Program-made: the position numbers and the translations under genes | The notes under the pieces: generated by a model | Seen by the model: the letters and a program-made list of their open reading frames with translations, nothing else | Database searches by the model: none | Told to the model about the DNA's origin: nothing | From: Rugalucina vietnamica | Lineage: Eukaryota; Mollusca; Bivalvia; Lucinida; Lucinidae | Direction of reading: 5' to 3' | Length of the DNA stretch: 64,000 nucleotides | Assembly (NCBI GenBank): GCA_964017185.1 | Contig: OZ024878.1 | Coordinates: 16,265,851-16,329,850 of the forward strand | Shown: piece after piece, positions 44,474 to 56,239 of the stretch | Numbering within the stretch: position 1 is the first letter of the stretch | How the letters are laid out: each line of letters begins with the position of its first letter

Positions 44474-44720
44474 AGCGGCCCCTGTGGCCGAGCAGTTAAG
44501 AGCGCTGTTTCTTAATAACTCGATCATCTCACCGCTGTGTCTGGTGTGGGTTCGAGCCCCGCTCTGGCCACATGTGAGACAAGCTAAGTTCTGCTCGCGG
44601 GTGTGCCAGGTGGTTTTTCTCAGGGTTCTCCCGTTTTCGCCCACCTACTGATTGGCCCGTCTCATATGAGCTGAAATAATCTTGAAAGGGACGTAAAACT
44701 GAATATAAAAAAAAAAAAAA
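44474..44720 (+). mobile_element. tRNA-derived SINE, intact, 13-bp duplication
   Basis: Box A TGGCCGAGCAGTTAAG, box B GGGTTCGAGCC, 3' domain GTCTCATATGAGCTGAAATA and poly(A). AAAATTAAGTCAA at 44461-44473 and 44719-44731 is a clean duplication, so this is a recent LINE-mobilised insertion. Confidence 0.9.
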
Positions 44721-44757
44721 AATTAAGTCAATACTTTGTACATTGTTTTCACATATA

Positions 44758-45058
44758 CTACTCAAACTTTGATAAGCATCAAAACTTTATTTTTGATTAC
44801 AAGACATACTGGTGATCTAACAAAAAATTTGCAATAGATACATAGCAGAACCAGCACTGTGCAAACATCCAGCGTGCCAACCTTGTGTTTTCCATCGTTT
44901 TTACAAGTCTGCGAGAAGCGCTCACAGGCAATGCGAAAAAAAAGATGGAATGTTTGCACAGTGATGGTTTTGCTACTATAGCAAAAGTTTGGGTGTTAGA
45001 TTACAAGTATGTCCTGTCAACAAAAATAAAGTTTTGATGCTTATCAAACTTTGAGTAG
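44758..45058. mobile_element. TA-flanked 301-bp palindromic MITE
   Basis: Arms of about 65 bp starting CTACTCAAACTTTGATAAGC in inverted orientation; TA at both sides; inner CACTGTGCAAACATCCA pairs with TGGAATGTTTGCACAGTG. Confidence 0.85.
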
Positions 45059-45167
45059 TATATTTGACACAATAATCATCTGTACTTACTGCATACATAC
45101 AAATACAAAGCATTTTTTGTCTACTTAATTTACTTAGCAACCTGTTACCAATTCTCTTACAACATAT

Positions 45168-45401
45168 GAGCCGCCTCATGGGAAAACCAACAATATGCAT
45201 ATGCTAAAACAAAGGCGCAGATCAGCTTCGCGGTGACCACGAAGCTGATCAGCGCCTTTGTTTTCTCTACACGGATAGTACAATCCTTCTACTTCCTAAA
45301 TACAAAATTTCATGCTTCTAGCTGTTGTCTGTTACTGTGCAGTCCGGTTTGTGTCGGACCTGGTCGGAAACCACATTGTTGGTTTTTCCACGAGACGGCT
45401 G
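45168..45401 (-). mobile_element. M1 MITE copy 31
   Basis: 234 bp, ATAT/ATAT. Confidence 0.9.
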
Positions 45402-45824
45402 ATATATTCATATTTAGAATTTCAACAGCCAAGCCAAAGCAACACATTAAACACTGGTACATAAAGTTCACAACTTGAACAAATAATTGATCAGACTGCT
45501 TATAATGTAGGAAATGATTTTTAGCTATGCCATTTACTATACATCAAGGCCCATACATTTTCATAGTACATTATTTGACTCATGAATATTTAAAACAGAC
45601 AATTATAAAGATGACAGCATAACACATTATAAACCACAAAATTGCAAAATTGATCTTGTGCCATGTACTTGTACTTGAGCCTAATTTTTCATAACATACT
45701 AGGGTAAGAACTCAAGCCAAGCAACATAATCTATAGGTACACCTTGTCCTAAAGAAAAACAACACTTTTTTGCCATAGTATCACCTTTTCTCTGGCAGAA
45801 ATTGTTCATTCCTTGAAACAGTTA

Positions 45825-46336
45825 CAGGTCAACCTCATTATAACACTTTCATTGGGGTTCATAGACACAGACCATGTTATGCACCAGTCATTTGCTCCTC
45901 CACCTAAGGGGAAGGGCGGGGATTATGAATTTTCAGCTGTCAGTGCCCTGATATGAGCCCCACTCCCAGTGGGCAAACTGGAGGTCAAAACTTTGCTCTA
46001 TGCCCCGCCCTTCGCAATAGAAAATCTCCCTGGGGTAAGGATCCTCCTGTGAAAATTCTGTCATTTCCCATGCACTAAGAGGACACTCGAAAAGTAACTG
46101 CCCTGCACTTTAGCCCAGCTATCCACCGCCCTTCCCCGTAGGAGGGGGGAGGGGGGGGGGGTGGGCGGCAGTGGTTATTACAAATGACTGGTGCATTATA
46201 AGTGAAACCGTGGTGTTACAATGAGGTTACTTACTATCAATATGTATAGCAAAATAATCAGTTTGGGAGCCATGACATGGACATGTTATAGTGAAAACCA
46301 CATTGTAGTGAGGCGTGTTATAATGAGGTTGAACTG
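45825..46336. mobile_element. TA-flanked element carrying a nested insertion
   Basis: Ends CAGGTCAACCTCATTATAAC and inverted CAGTTCAACCTCATTATAAC, TA at 45823-45824 and 46337-46338. The uninterrupted relative is 51195-51372. Confidence 0.8.
45880..46195. mobile_element. Harbinger-like 316-bp element with TTA duplication
   Basis: Ends TGCACCAGTCATTTG in inverted orientation; TTA at 45877-45879 and 46196-46198, the 3-bp target of PIF/Harbinger elements. G-rich run near 46148. Confidence 0.72.
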
Positions 46337-46656
46337 TAACATAAAACCTCTACATTTGATCATTTACCGGTATACAAAAAAAAAAAGAAAGAAAAAGAGA
46401 AATTAATCTACACATACATGTAAAGGGTCTGTAAAGTTTGAATCAAAAGAAGTGAAAAAAAAAAATACCATAAACAATTTTCTTGTGAAGAGGACTTTAA
46501 AGCTTCCTTGTCAGTTAGAACTTTGTACAGACTTCCTTGAATCTAACCATACCAATTCATGGAATGTAAGCTAACCAGGATCTAGGACAACAATTATGCA
46601 GGAAGTGAACTGACTTCAAGCAGGCATTGCTCTTCCATTGTTCCAGTCTTCAGAAG

Positions 46657-46659
<3 letters not shown>

Positions 46660-46691
<32 letters not shown>
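46660..46691 (+). repeat. Poly(A) run
   Basis: About 32 consecutive A; no SINE head recognised upstream. Confidence 0.85.
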
Positions 46692-46693
<2 letters not shown>

Positions 46694-47828
46694 ATGGTAA
46701 TTTACAACATGTAGAATATATATGGATTGTAGCTCTAAGCCACATTTTTGTTAATCTGACACCCATCAGTTTTTATATATACTATTTATATTTATTACGT
46801 GTGTGATGTGTTTAAGTTTGGATGTACATGTATTTGGCTGTTAATAGGCAAATGAATATCAATAATCCAAATCTTTTAATACACGCCTACCAAACGATCA
46901 AATACTTCTCCACCGGTGCATATAGTAAAATCGATTCGATTGTTACATGGTGAAGGATTAGATGACGTATAAAGGTAGACATATTTTACATACTCTTATC
47001 TTTTTTGCACAAAATACATTTTTAAGGAAAAAAGTGAAAAATCGGGGAATACAATTCCCCGTAATATTCACTTCTACGCTTGTAGTGTCAAGCTGAGGTC
47101 ATATACTTCACGCATTTTGGTTTAATTCATCAAAAACTACACACGAGTAGCTAGAAGATATTGAAAACTCGCGAAAACTGATGATAAATAGGAAGCTAAT
47201 TTAATTTTGAAGCCGGTCACAAGTTCTTATGACCATCACGCACACACTGCATGCACATTCAGGTATATTTTTGAAAGAAATTTCAGCTGACAATGTAGCA
47301 GGGCCGAGAAAACCCCGAGGGAACTGCCGAAAATTGTTGGTCAACAATTCGATCTATAAAAATGATAGTGAAAATGTTTGTCATAACAAAATCTTTAACT
47401 CGTCTCAAAAAGTCTTGAAATGCATAAATGTTCTTTAATTCGTGCTTGTCTGATCATATAGCACCGGCGATACACATGGGTTTCATAATTAGTCGTTCTT
47501 GCAGTGAAAATTTATACCAACTCCAAATTTGCAGCTGCAAAGGCTTTCTCTACAAATAGTATGCTTTCTAACTATTTCTATGGCCTCGTACATGTCCAAA
47601 ATATCATTTTCAGTGTTTTGGATTTTTTTTTCATATTTGGAATGCACTCCTGGTCGATTTTCTCCGGTGAAGCATTAGATCGTCTGGTGAAAAATTCGAT
47701 CGGGGATTGTGTATGTCTGTTAAACGCATGTTCTTAGTGTTGTCTCACGCATTGTAGTAATAAAAGACATAACTCTGATTTTAATAGACAATGTCTCGCT
47801 GCATTGTCTCACTATATCTTTAATCCAT

Positions 47829-47935
47829 GAGCGGACTGGCGCAGTTGGTAGCGCATCGGACTTTGGGCCGAAGGGTCCCCGGTACGATCCTCGTCAGGGG
47901 CGTCGTCTGTTGTGGCCTTGAGCAAGTCACATTTC
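47829..47935 (+). mobile_element. tRNA-derived SINE head
   Basis: Box A TGGCGCAGTTGGTAGCGC and box B GGTACGATCC, followed by GTGGCCTTGAGCAAGTCAC. The acceptor arms do not pair, so not a functional tRNA. Confidence 0.65.
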
Positions 47936-47965
47936 CATAGCTCAATATGTATATATGTATTATAT

Positions 47966-48200
47966 GAGCCGCGACGCGAGAAAACCGGTCTTCGGGGTTT
48001 CCGACCAGGTCCGACACAAACCGACCTGTACAAGCTCAGAAAAGAGCTAGAAGCTTGAAATTTCGGATTTAAGTAGAAGAGAAATTGTACTATCCGTGTA
48101 GCGAAAACAAAGGCGCTGATCAGCTTCGCGGTTACCGCGAAGCTGATCTGCGCCTTTGTTTTCGCCTAGGCAAAAATCCGGTTTTCTCACGATGCGGCTC
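47966..48200 (+). mobile_element. M1 MITE copy 32, inside X2
   Basis: ATAT/ATAT; GAGCCGCGACGCGAGAAAAC subtype; perfect hairpin. Confidence 0.92.
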
Positions 48201-48299
48201 ATATGTTCTTATGTATATAATCATGTCATGTCAAGAAAACAAAAAAGTGCGAAATGGAGCTCCTTGCAGGAACCAATTTTAAAATCAGGTTTTTCCAAC

Positions 48300-48400
48300 C
48301 TCGGAAATTTATTTTTTTCCCACCTCGGATTTTTGGGGTGGGACTTACTTTCTGATTGCGCCTTTTCCTGATCGTTGCCTACTTTTACCTTTTCTATATT
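48300..48400 (+). repeat. Zinc-finger-associated repeat, copy in X2 (+)
   Basis: CCCACCTCGGATTTTTGGGG and GATTGCGCCTTTTCCTGATC; pairs with the inverted copy at 49010-49110. Confidence 0.55.
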
Positions 48401-48840
48401 AACCTGGCACTATTAAACAAGGATGAAGGATTCGATGAAAGAACATCGGAATTTCGCATTTGAATTGCACTGATTTTGAAACATTGAAGTAACATTTGCT
48501 GTTGAAAAATTAACCGTGATGGACAAGAATCTTGCAACTCAAAATCGCCGAGCTTATTTAGGCGAGCATGTTTTTGAAAACTGTAAATCGAATAGACTTC
48601 TTATGAGTCATTACGTTTTGTTTTCTATGACTTATCTCCCTTCAAGTTATTCGTTTATTACAGATTTTGAGTAAAACGTGAGAGCAGATGGGAATTTGGA
48701 AAGGAAAGCGAAAACATGGGATCAAATTATCGTACAAAAAAGTTACATCGTACGCCAAAAGGAAGATGTGCTACAATAAGGGAGACTCGCCATTCCCAAA
48801 ACGATTAAATGTTCCCCATCGTTTAGAACATCTACACCAT

Positions 48841-48969
48841 TCAAAACAAGTCTTCTTGTTTATTTTCATGCATATACCGTATGTGTCTCTTAAGAAATGA
48901 TTTCTTTGAGAAAACTTTATTACATGTGGCACATGTGTGACTACTTGTAAGTGGCTTTTTACCAGACAT
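48841..48969 (-). pseudogene. C2H2 zinc-finger exon fragment inside element X2
   Basis: After a TTTACAG acceptor-like sequence the minus strand reads ATG at 48967-48969 and continues 42 codons to TGA at 48841-48843. It contains a complete C2H2 finger, HTCATCNKVFSKKSFLKRH plus the second histidine (C-x2-C-x12-H-x4-H). It lies between the long inverted repeats of X2. It may be a captured host exon or part of the element's own gene. Confidence 0.6.
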
Positions 48970-49009
48970 CTGTAAACAAAAACAGACGAATAAAATGCAC
49001 GTAGACAGG

Positions 49010-49330
49010 ATGATAAACTATAAATAAGGTACAAGGAGGCAAATGATCAGGAAAAGGTGCAACCAGAAAGAAATTCCCACCCCAAAAACTGAGGAGGGAA
49101 AAGACTAAATTGACACTCAGGTACTTATACTTAGAAAACTTATCGTAAGCCGAGTGAGCAGCTATTTGACATCAGGCGGCCACGAACTTCATTAAAACTA
49201 GGAATACGTACATAAGGTTCAAGCAGCATAAAATTCTACTCCAAAACATAAAACAAATAAAAATAAAAACACATATAACCTCCAGACGTATCGCCTTGGA
49301 ACGATCAGTAATATCAAATAACTGGCGGGT
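49010..49330 (-). repeat. Zinc-finger-associated repeat, copy in X2 (-)
   Basis: On the minus strand ACTGATCGTTCCAAGGCGAT leads into CTGCTCACTCGGCTTACG and CCTTTTCCTGATCATTTGCC, the same order as X3 34660-34960. Confidence 0.6.
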
Positions 49331-50751
49331 TTAAATGTACTTTACATGGCCATATTCTACCCCTAAACTTCTGTAGCGGTTCATAAAATTTAGTTAGTTG
49401 TTCTGTCCTAGTGGTGAATCTCCATCTAGTCAATGAATTTGAATCAAAAACGAGGACATTAGAGATTAAGTCGGTGCCATCATAGAGTCTGACGCCTGAC
49501 CCACCGGCGTGCAATTAAAGAAGGCAGCGTAGTTATCACTCATGATTGGATTAAAACCCCATGAACCTGTGGCAAAAATTTAAGCTTAACTGTCAACAAA
49601 GAAGTTTGTATTATGTATTTGAAGGAATTGGTTTCTTAAAATGACAGGATCATTTCAGTGCGTTGTGAATATTTAAGATATTGTCCTCGAAACAACAGCT
49701 GCTGTTTCTATCCATCGAGAGTTTATCAGTTCATCATAGCATCACAGATTGCATGTTTAAAGAATAACGCTGCTCGCTAATTGGATCAATAACTCATGTA
49801 TTAAAGATATAGTGAGACAATGCAGCGTGACATTGTCTATTTAAATCAGAGTTTTGTCTGTTATGATTACAATACGTGCGGCAACACTAAGAAAGGGCGT
49901 TTAAATCAAGACATATACATTCAACGATCGAATTTTTCACCGGACGATCAAATGCTACACCGGAGAAAATCGACCAGGAGTGCATTCCAAAGCTGAAAAG
50001 AAAATCAAAAACACGTAAAATGGTATTTTGGACATGTTCGAGGCCATATAAATAGTAAGCAAGCATACTATTTGTAGAGAAAGCCTATGCACCTGCAAAT
50101 TTGGAGCTGATATGAATTTTCATTGCAAGTACGACTAATTATGAAACCCACATTGGTTGCCGGTGCTATATGATCAGAAAAGCACAAATTAAAGAACATT
50201 TATGCATTTCCAGACTTTTAGAGGCGTGTTAAAGATTTTGTTTTGGCAAACATTTTCATTATCATTTTTATAGATCGAATTGTTGACCGACAATTTTCGG
50301 CAGTTCCCTCGGGGTTTTCTCGGTCCTGCTACATTATCAGCTGAAATAATCTTCCAAAATATACCTGTTTGTGCATGCCGTGTGTGCGTGATAGCCGTCA
50401 GAACTTGTGACCAGCTTCAGAATTAAATTAGCTACCTATTTATCGTCAGTTTTAGCGAGTTTTCAATGTCTTCTAGCTACTCGTATGTAGTTTTTGATGA
50501 ATTAAACCAAAATGCGCGAAGCATTTGACCTCAGCTTGTCATAGAAAGCGTAGAAGTCATTATTACGGGGAATTGTATTCCCCGAATTTTGACTTCTTTC
50601 CTTAAAAAAAAATATTTTGCGCAAAAAATACAGAGTATGCAAAGCGTGTTTACCTTTTTGTGTCATCTAATCCTTCACCATGTTACAATCAAATCGATTT
50701 TCCTATATGCACCAGTGGAGAAGTATTTGATCGTTTGGTAGGCGTGTAATA

Positions 50752-51190
50752 GCATAATATAGCCCTAAGTGCATTGTACAAATGACAAAAAGATTGCGTC
50801 CTAGCCGAACATAATGAGTATGTAATGGCTGTTTGAAAAAATAAGCTAATGTCAACATAGAAACACATCGACTAAAAGTGCTGCTATACAATAATTTCCA
50901 AACATTTTTGTTGTTTTCTGCTTTTACAGACACCAGACTATAGATTGATGCTGTTTGTTTTTAAATCGAAATAAACATCCACATTTTAGACGCAAATTGT
51001 TAAAAATAAAAAACACAAACATCACATTAACTTCAGAACAAACACATGCAATCAAATCTGGCTTATGGCAAATCATTACTCATTATAGGAACATAAAATA
51101 TACTTTCAAAAATATCTTTACATGGGCAATGTAGAAGAAAACGAGGATGTAAATTGTTGTGTTTCTTTTGTGTTTTAGTATACATACTAT
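50752..51190. other. Nothing recognised
   Basis: AT-rich sequence between X2 and the next TA element; short open frames only. Confidence 0.4.
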
Positions 51191-51194
51191 GATA

Positions 51195-51372
51195 CAGGTC
51201 AACCTCATTATAACACTATTTTTGGGGTCCCATAGAAGCAGACTGAGTTGTAAGTAAAACTGTGTTATAACAGGTTTACTTACTATAGACATAATCATAA
51301 CAAAATAAACAACTTGGGAACTATGAGATCACAGTATAGAGAGGGGTGTAATAATGAGTAGAGGTTGAAGAG
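51195..51372. mobile_element. TA-flanked element without insertion
   Basis: CAGGTCAACCTCATTATAAC start and a diverged inverted end. Serves as the empty-site relative of 45825-46336. Confidence 0.68.
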
Positions 51373-51568
51373 TACATTTACATGAATGTCCACCTTTAGA
51401 TGCAGTCTGATCAGGCAATTTCTTTACTGTTCATAGATCTGTCAGATTCTGTCAGATATAAACAAGAATCTTGTTGTAATGGCAAGCTTATTTTAAAGGA
51501 AGATTACAGCAAACACTTCATTTTTTTCCTCTGAAAATTTAGCCCTCTTAAGTGGTGTGTCGACATTT

Positions 51569-51802
51569 GAGCCGCCTCGTGGGAAAACCAACAATGTGGT
51601 TTCCGAACAGGCCTGACACAAACCGGCATGTACAGCTACAGAAGCAGGCTAGAAGCTTGAAATTTTGGAGTTAAGTAGAGGAGAAATTGTACTATCCAAG
51701 TAGCGAAAACAAAGGCGCTGATCAGCTTCGCGGCTACCGCGAAGCTGATCTGCGTCTTTGTTTTCGCCTATGCAGATAGTTGGTTTTCCCATGAGGCGGC
51801 TC
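51569..51802 (+). mobile_element. M1 MITE copy 33
   Basis: 234 bp, ATTT/ATTT, near consensus. Confidence 0.92.
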
Positions 51803-52017
51803 ATTTTAAAAAACAGCATGATTCAAGCATAATATGATCACTAGGAAAAAAGTTTACGTTAGTGTATTAAAACTGGTTTAACTAGAGAAGATCTAAAACC
51901 TGAAAATGATATGTACATCATATTTGTTTGTATTTGTTTGAGTTTTTATGCCCCAGTATACAGTGTTTAAGAGAAGTCATGTCGGGACACAGACATCACT
52001 TCCTAGGCGTTGTACTA

Positions 52018-52245
52018 TGGGAGTTAATGTAGTGGATAATGCACTCGCTTGTCACCTCTACGGTCCGGTTTCGAATCAGGGTCTAGGCATGTGGCAGGGT
52101 AGTGGTCGCCCGTCCAGGTTTGGGTTCTCCAGTTTCCTCCACCAGTTTGACTACATAACGCCAACATCAGCGCCTTCAAGAATGCCTATATAAGTTCCCT
52201 GAGCTTTCTGTGAAATTGAAGTAAAATAAAGATAGGTTAAACTTT
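52018..52245 (+). mobile_element. tRNA-derived SINE, another family
   Basis: Box A GTGGATAATGCACTCGC, box B GGTTTCGAATC, tail CCCTGAGCTTTCTGTGAAAT then A- and T-rich. 3' domain unlike the SINE at 14789. Confidence 0.65.
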
Positions 52246-52249
52246 TTTT

Positions 52250-52355
52250 TAAAGTGTCTTGCTCAAGTACACAACCAAGAGCCAGTGGGGATTGAACGCA
52301 GGACCATTCAATTCTGAGTCTGACATTCTGTCACTAGGTCACCGAGCTCCCAGTA
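52250..52355 (-). mobile_element. tRNA-derived SINE fragment
   Basis: Minus strand GGGAGCTCGGTGACCTAGTG and GCGTTCAATCCCC. Confidence 0.55.
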
Positions 52356-52660
52356 TTACATTGTTTGTTTCTTTGACTTCATACATAATGCCCCAGTCAA
52401 CAATTTTTTAATCATGTCAGGAGAAAGCCGCCACTTCCTGCCAGGTATTTTATCATTACATATATAAATGATAACAGTGCCAGTTGTAACATCAGGAAAA
52501 CATGTCTGTGAAATGCATACCTCCTCATACCCCACTTTAATATAGTAAAACTGTCATTTACAGGGATATACAATTTTTCTTATTTTTGATCCAAAACATA
52601 GATTGTGACTACGCATTAGAACCGCCTCACCGTCTGCCCACAATCAATGTTTTGAGCAAT

Positions 52661-55446
52661 AAGAGCTGTCGCAGGACAGCATAGCTTGCCTGACTTGTGC
52701 TTTGCCACAACATCTGTTAAAATCTATGACCTATGACCTTGACCTCAAGGTCACTCAGGTGGGTCATGATGGTACAACATAAAACTTCAGACCAATGCAA
52801 AGTATCAACTTGATCAATCTACATGTTCAAGAGATGTAGACTTATAAAAACATTAACCAAAACTTAAACACAAAACTTCCGTGACCCTGACCTCAAGGTC
52901 ATCCAGGTGAGTTGTGATGTACAGCATAAAACCTGAGACCAATATCTATCAACATTCAAGTATCAACTTTATCCATCAACATGTTCAAGAGATTTAGACT
53001 GTAACCAAAAAATTTAACACAAAATTTCTAAGTCTGTGACCTCAAGGTCACCCAGGCTAGGTCATGATGGTACTGCATAAAACTTCAGACCAATATCTAC
53101 CAACATGCAAAGTATCAACTCGATCAATCAACATGGTCAAGAGATATAGACTTACAAAAACTTAGATCAAAAACTTAAACACAAAATTTCTAAGTCTGTG
53201 ACCTTGACCTCAAGGTCACCGAGAGTGGGTCATGATGGTACTGCATAAAACTTCAGACCAATATCTAGCAACACGCAAAGTATCAACTCAATCCATCTGT
53301 ATGGTCAAGAGATATAGACTTACAAAAACTTTAACCAAAAACTTAAACACAAAATTTCTAAGTCCGTGATCTTGACCGTGACCTTGACCTCAAGGTCACC
53401 CAGGGTGGGTCATGATGGTACTGCGTAAAACTTCAGACCAATATCTAGCAATATGCAAAGTATCTACTCAATCCATCAATATGGTCAAGAGATATAGACT
53501 TACAAAAACTTTAACAAACCAGAGGACCAATGGTCCTGTTAACGCTCACCTGAGACCTGAGATATATACCAATAAACTTGTTTGACAAGAATGGTAATAT
53601 ACATGTATATAACCCCAGGGCAGGGTCAGAGCAACTTCTGCAGTCAATTTCTTTTTTAAATCATAAAGATTCAGTCCATTTGCCAATTTACTGCAAGTTT
53701 TGCCCTTCAAAAGACATTGTAACAATTTTCCCCATTCAAATGCATGGACAACCTAAGTTGACCTTGCCATAAAAAAGGTCAAGGTCATCCCAGGGTCATG
53801 ATTTATACAAACTTTGTAGAGCTCCATTGCCTGAGGCTTCATGCCAAGTTTCAAAATCATAGGACTTCTGGTTATGGAGAAGAAGATTTTTAAAGGTTTT
53901 TGCTATTTATAGCCATGGCAGCCATCTTGGTCATGTGACCTTGACCATTTATACAAACTGTCATTCACTCTTCCTAAGAATGCTCCACATAAAGCGGTTT
54001 CAGAGAAGATGTTTGAATATTATGGTCATACACATGTATATAGCCCCAGGGCAGGGGTAGACAACCCTCTGGGCCCAAAATGTTTTCATAAACATAAATC
54101 TTTTGTCCATTTGCTCATTCTTTGCAAGTTTTTTGCCATTAAATGACATTTTCCTATTTTTTCCAATTCAAATGCATGGGCGGCCTAAGTTGACCTTGCT
54201 GTAAAAAAAGTCAAGATCATCCCAAGGTCATGATTTATATAAACTTTGTAGAGCTTGATTGCCTGATGCTTCATGCCAAGTTTCAAAATCATAGGCCTTC
54301 TGGTTATGGAGAAGAAGATTTTTAAAGGTTTTTGCTATTTATAGCCATGGCGGCCATCTTGGACATGTGACCTTGACCATTTATACAAACTTTCATTCAC
54401 TCTTCCCAAGAATGCTCCACATAAAGTTTGACTTTGATTGGCCAAGCGGTTTCAGAGAAGATGTTTGAATATTATGGTCATACACATGTATATAGCCCCA
54501 GGGCAGGGGCAGGCAACCCCCTAGGGACAAAATTTTCTCATAAACATTAATATTCTGTCGATTTGCCCATTTCCTGCAAGTTTTGCCCTTCAAATCATAT
54601 TTTTACAATTTTTCCCATTCAAATGCATGGGCGACCTATGTTGACCTTGCCGTAAAATAGGTCAAGGTCATCCTATGGTCATGATTTATACAAAACTTTG
54701 TAGGGCTTGATTGCCTAATGCTTCATGCCAAGTTTCAAAATCATAGGTCTTCTGGTTCTGGAGAAGAAGATTTTTAAAGGTTTTTGCTATTTATAGCCAT
54801 AGCGGCCATCTTGGTCATGTGACCTGGACCATTTATATAAACTTTTGTTCCCCCTTCCTAAGGATGCTCCACATGAAGTTTGGCTTTGATTGGCCAAGCG
54901 GTTTCAGAGGAGAAGATGTTTGAAAAGTGTGGACTACAACAACGACAACGACGACGACAACGACGGAGCATGAGTATACTATAATCTCACCTGTGAGCCT
55001 TCGGCTCAGGTTAGCTAAAAACTTAAACACAAAATTTCTAAGTCTGAGACCTTGACCTCAAGGTCACCCAGGGTGGGTCATGATGGTACTGCGTAAAACT
55101 TCAGACCAATATCTAGCAACATGCAAAGTATCAACTCAATCCATCAATATGGTCAAGAGATATAGACTTACAAAAACTTTAACAAAAAACTTAAACACAA
55201 AATTTCTAAGTCTGTGACCTTGAGCTCAAGGTCACCCAGGGTGGGTCATGATGGTACTGCGTAAAACTTTAGACCAATATCTAGCAACATGCAAAGTATC
55301 AACTTGATCCATCAACATGGTCAAGAGGTATAGACTTATAAAAAACTTTAACCGAAAGTGTGACGCGGACGTACATGTAAACGTAAACGTAAACGGGGAC
55401 GACCGAGGTGACTACAATAGCTCTATGCACTTCGTGCAGGCGAGCT
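52661..55446 (+). mobile_element. Family C copy 2, split by a family B element
   Basis: Starts AAGAGCTGTCGCAGGACAGC and ends TGCACTTCGTGCAGGCGAGCT then AAAAA. The body has about seven units of 150-170 bp, each with TGACCTTGACCTCAAGGTCA or a close variant. Confidence 0.8.
53519..55016 (+). mobile_element. Family B copy 1, nested in family C
   Basis: 5' end CCAGAGGACCAATGGTCCTG with hairpin AGGACC/GGTCCT, then CGCTCACCTGAG. 3' end TCTCACCTGTGAGCCTTCGG and CTCAGGTTAGCT before AAAAA. Three units of 430-450 bp each carry GGTCAAGGTCATCC-type and GGCGGCCATCTTGG-type motifs. A GACGACGACAACGACGG tract precedes the 3' stem-loop. Confidence 0.8.
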
Positions 55447-55517
55447 AAAAATGTTAAAAATACCATATTTTTACAACTGAAAAAAATCTCTGTATATTGC
55501 ATGGGCGTGTTGTAGTT

Positions 55518-55615
55518 TTGCAGAAGGAAACAACTCAGTGATGATGCCGATGGGGTTCAAACCCTAAACCCTCTCAATCTAAAGCTCTATCCCCAGGCCA
55601 TCCTAACAAAGACAT
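55518..55615 (-). mobile_element. tRNA-derived SINE fragment
   Basis: Minus strand GGATGGCCTGGGGATAGAGC and GGGTTTGAACCCC. Confidence 0.5.
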
Positions 55616-55774
55616 CGCTTGTCCTAACTAACGATTAATATGTGTTCGTGGGTGGCAACATAAAAATGGCAAAAACAATCTTGAATATGTTTATAAAATA
55701 TGCTGAAACTGTTGTGGTTAAATGAAATATGATGGCAATAATTAGATGGTTATTGTGATATTTCCACTCAACAC

Positions 55775-55997
55775 CAAGTTTTACTATTACTGAACAAGCA
55801 CTTGGTGTTACACTGCCTACAACTGAAATTTCAAATTTTGAGGTTGGTTTGTTCAAAGTGTTACACAATGAGGCTGACAATGTCTTCACTATTAAGACAC
55901 TAAGATAAGGCAGATAACTATCAATGTCCACAGTGTTTGCAACCCCATCTGCAATTTCATGTTCTCCCTGAAACAGGGTGGTCTGTCTGTATTTATT
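55775..55997 (-). CDS. Candidate internal exon, product unknown
   Basis: A minus-strand open frame begins right after a good acceptor (pyrimidine-rich, then CAG at 55998-56000) and stays open to about 55635. The encoded text, starting NKYRQTTLFQGEHEIADGVAN and including ISVVGSVTPSACSVIVKLGVEW, is not repeat-derived and looks protein-like. No domain recognised. The donor is uncertain; one possibility is after 55775, which would leave a phase compatible with the RING-ART exon at 38372, but that join is speculation. It could equally belong to another gene or be chance. Confidence 0.35.
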
Positions 55998-56239
55998 CTG
56001 GAAAAACATGAGATGCTATTTTATGACACTGAGTGCCAAGCAAGGCAGACACTATCGGTATAAAGTACCATCTTTAAGGTTTTTGGTATGATGCAATGGG
56101 GCGCTAACCTTTGTTCTTGCACACCACTTTTTGCCTGGGTGATAAAATTGCATCTCACCCAGGTGTTCTCACCCAGGCCAAAAAAAATACGCAAAACCTT
56201 GAAATAAACCAGATTTTGTGGGTTGTTGTGCAAGAAAAA

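Larger units (their letters stand above)
46882..50746. mobile_element. X2: CAC...GTG element, 3865 bp, about 950-bp inverted arms
   Basis: 5-bp duplication TAATA at 46877-46881 and 50747-50751. Ends CACGCCTACCAAACGATCAA in inverted orientation. The arms 46882-47831 and 49793-50746 match throughout (for example CACTCCTGGTCGATTTTCTC and GAGGGAACTGCCG) with scattered differences. The middle holds a tRNA-like SINE head, an M1 copy, a C2H2 finger exon and the zinc-finger-associated repeat in both orientations. No transposase seen. Confidence 0.85.
52490..55515. mobile_element. Family E copy 4, split by a family C element
   Basis: Left part 52490-52660 ends GTTTTGAGCAAT; right part from 55447 continues AAAAATGTTAAAAATACC and CTGTATATTGCATGGGCGTG. 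Confidence 0.75.

Noticed and set aside
47829..47900. tRNA gene
   Set aside because: Boxes A and B are present but acceptor arms do not pair and it is followed by a SINE body.
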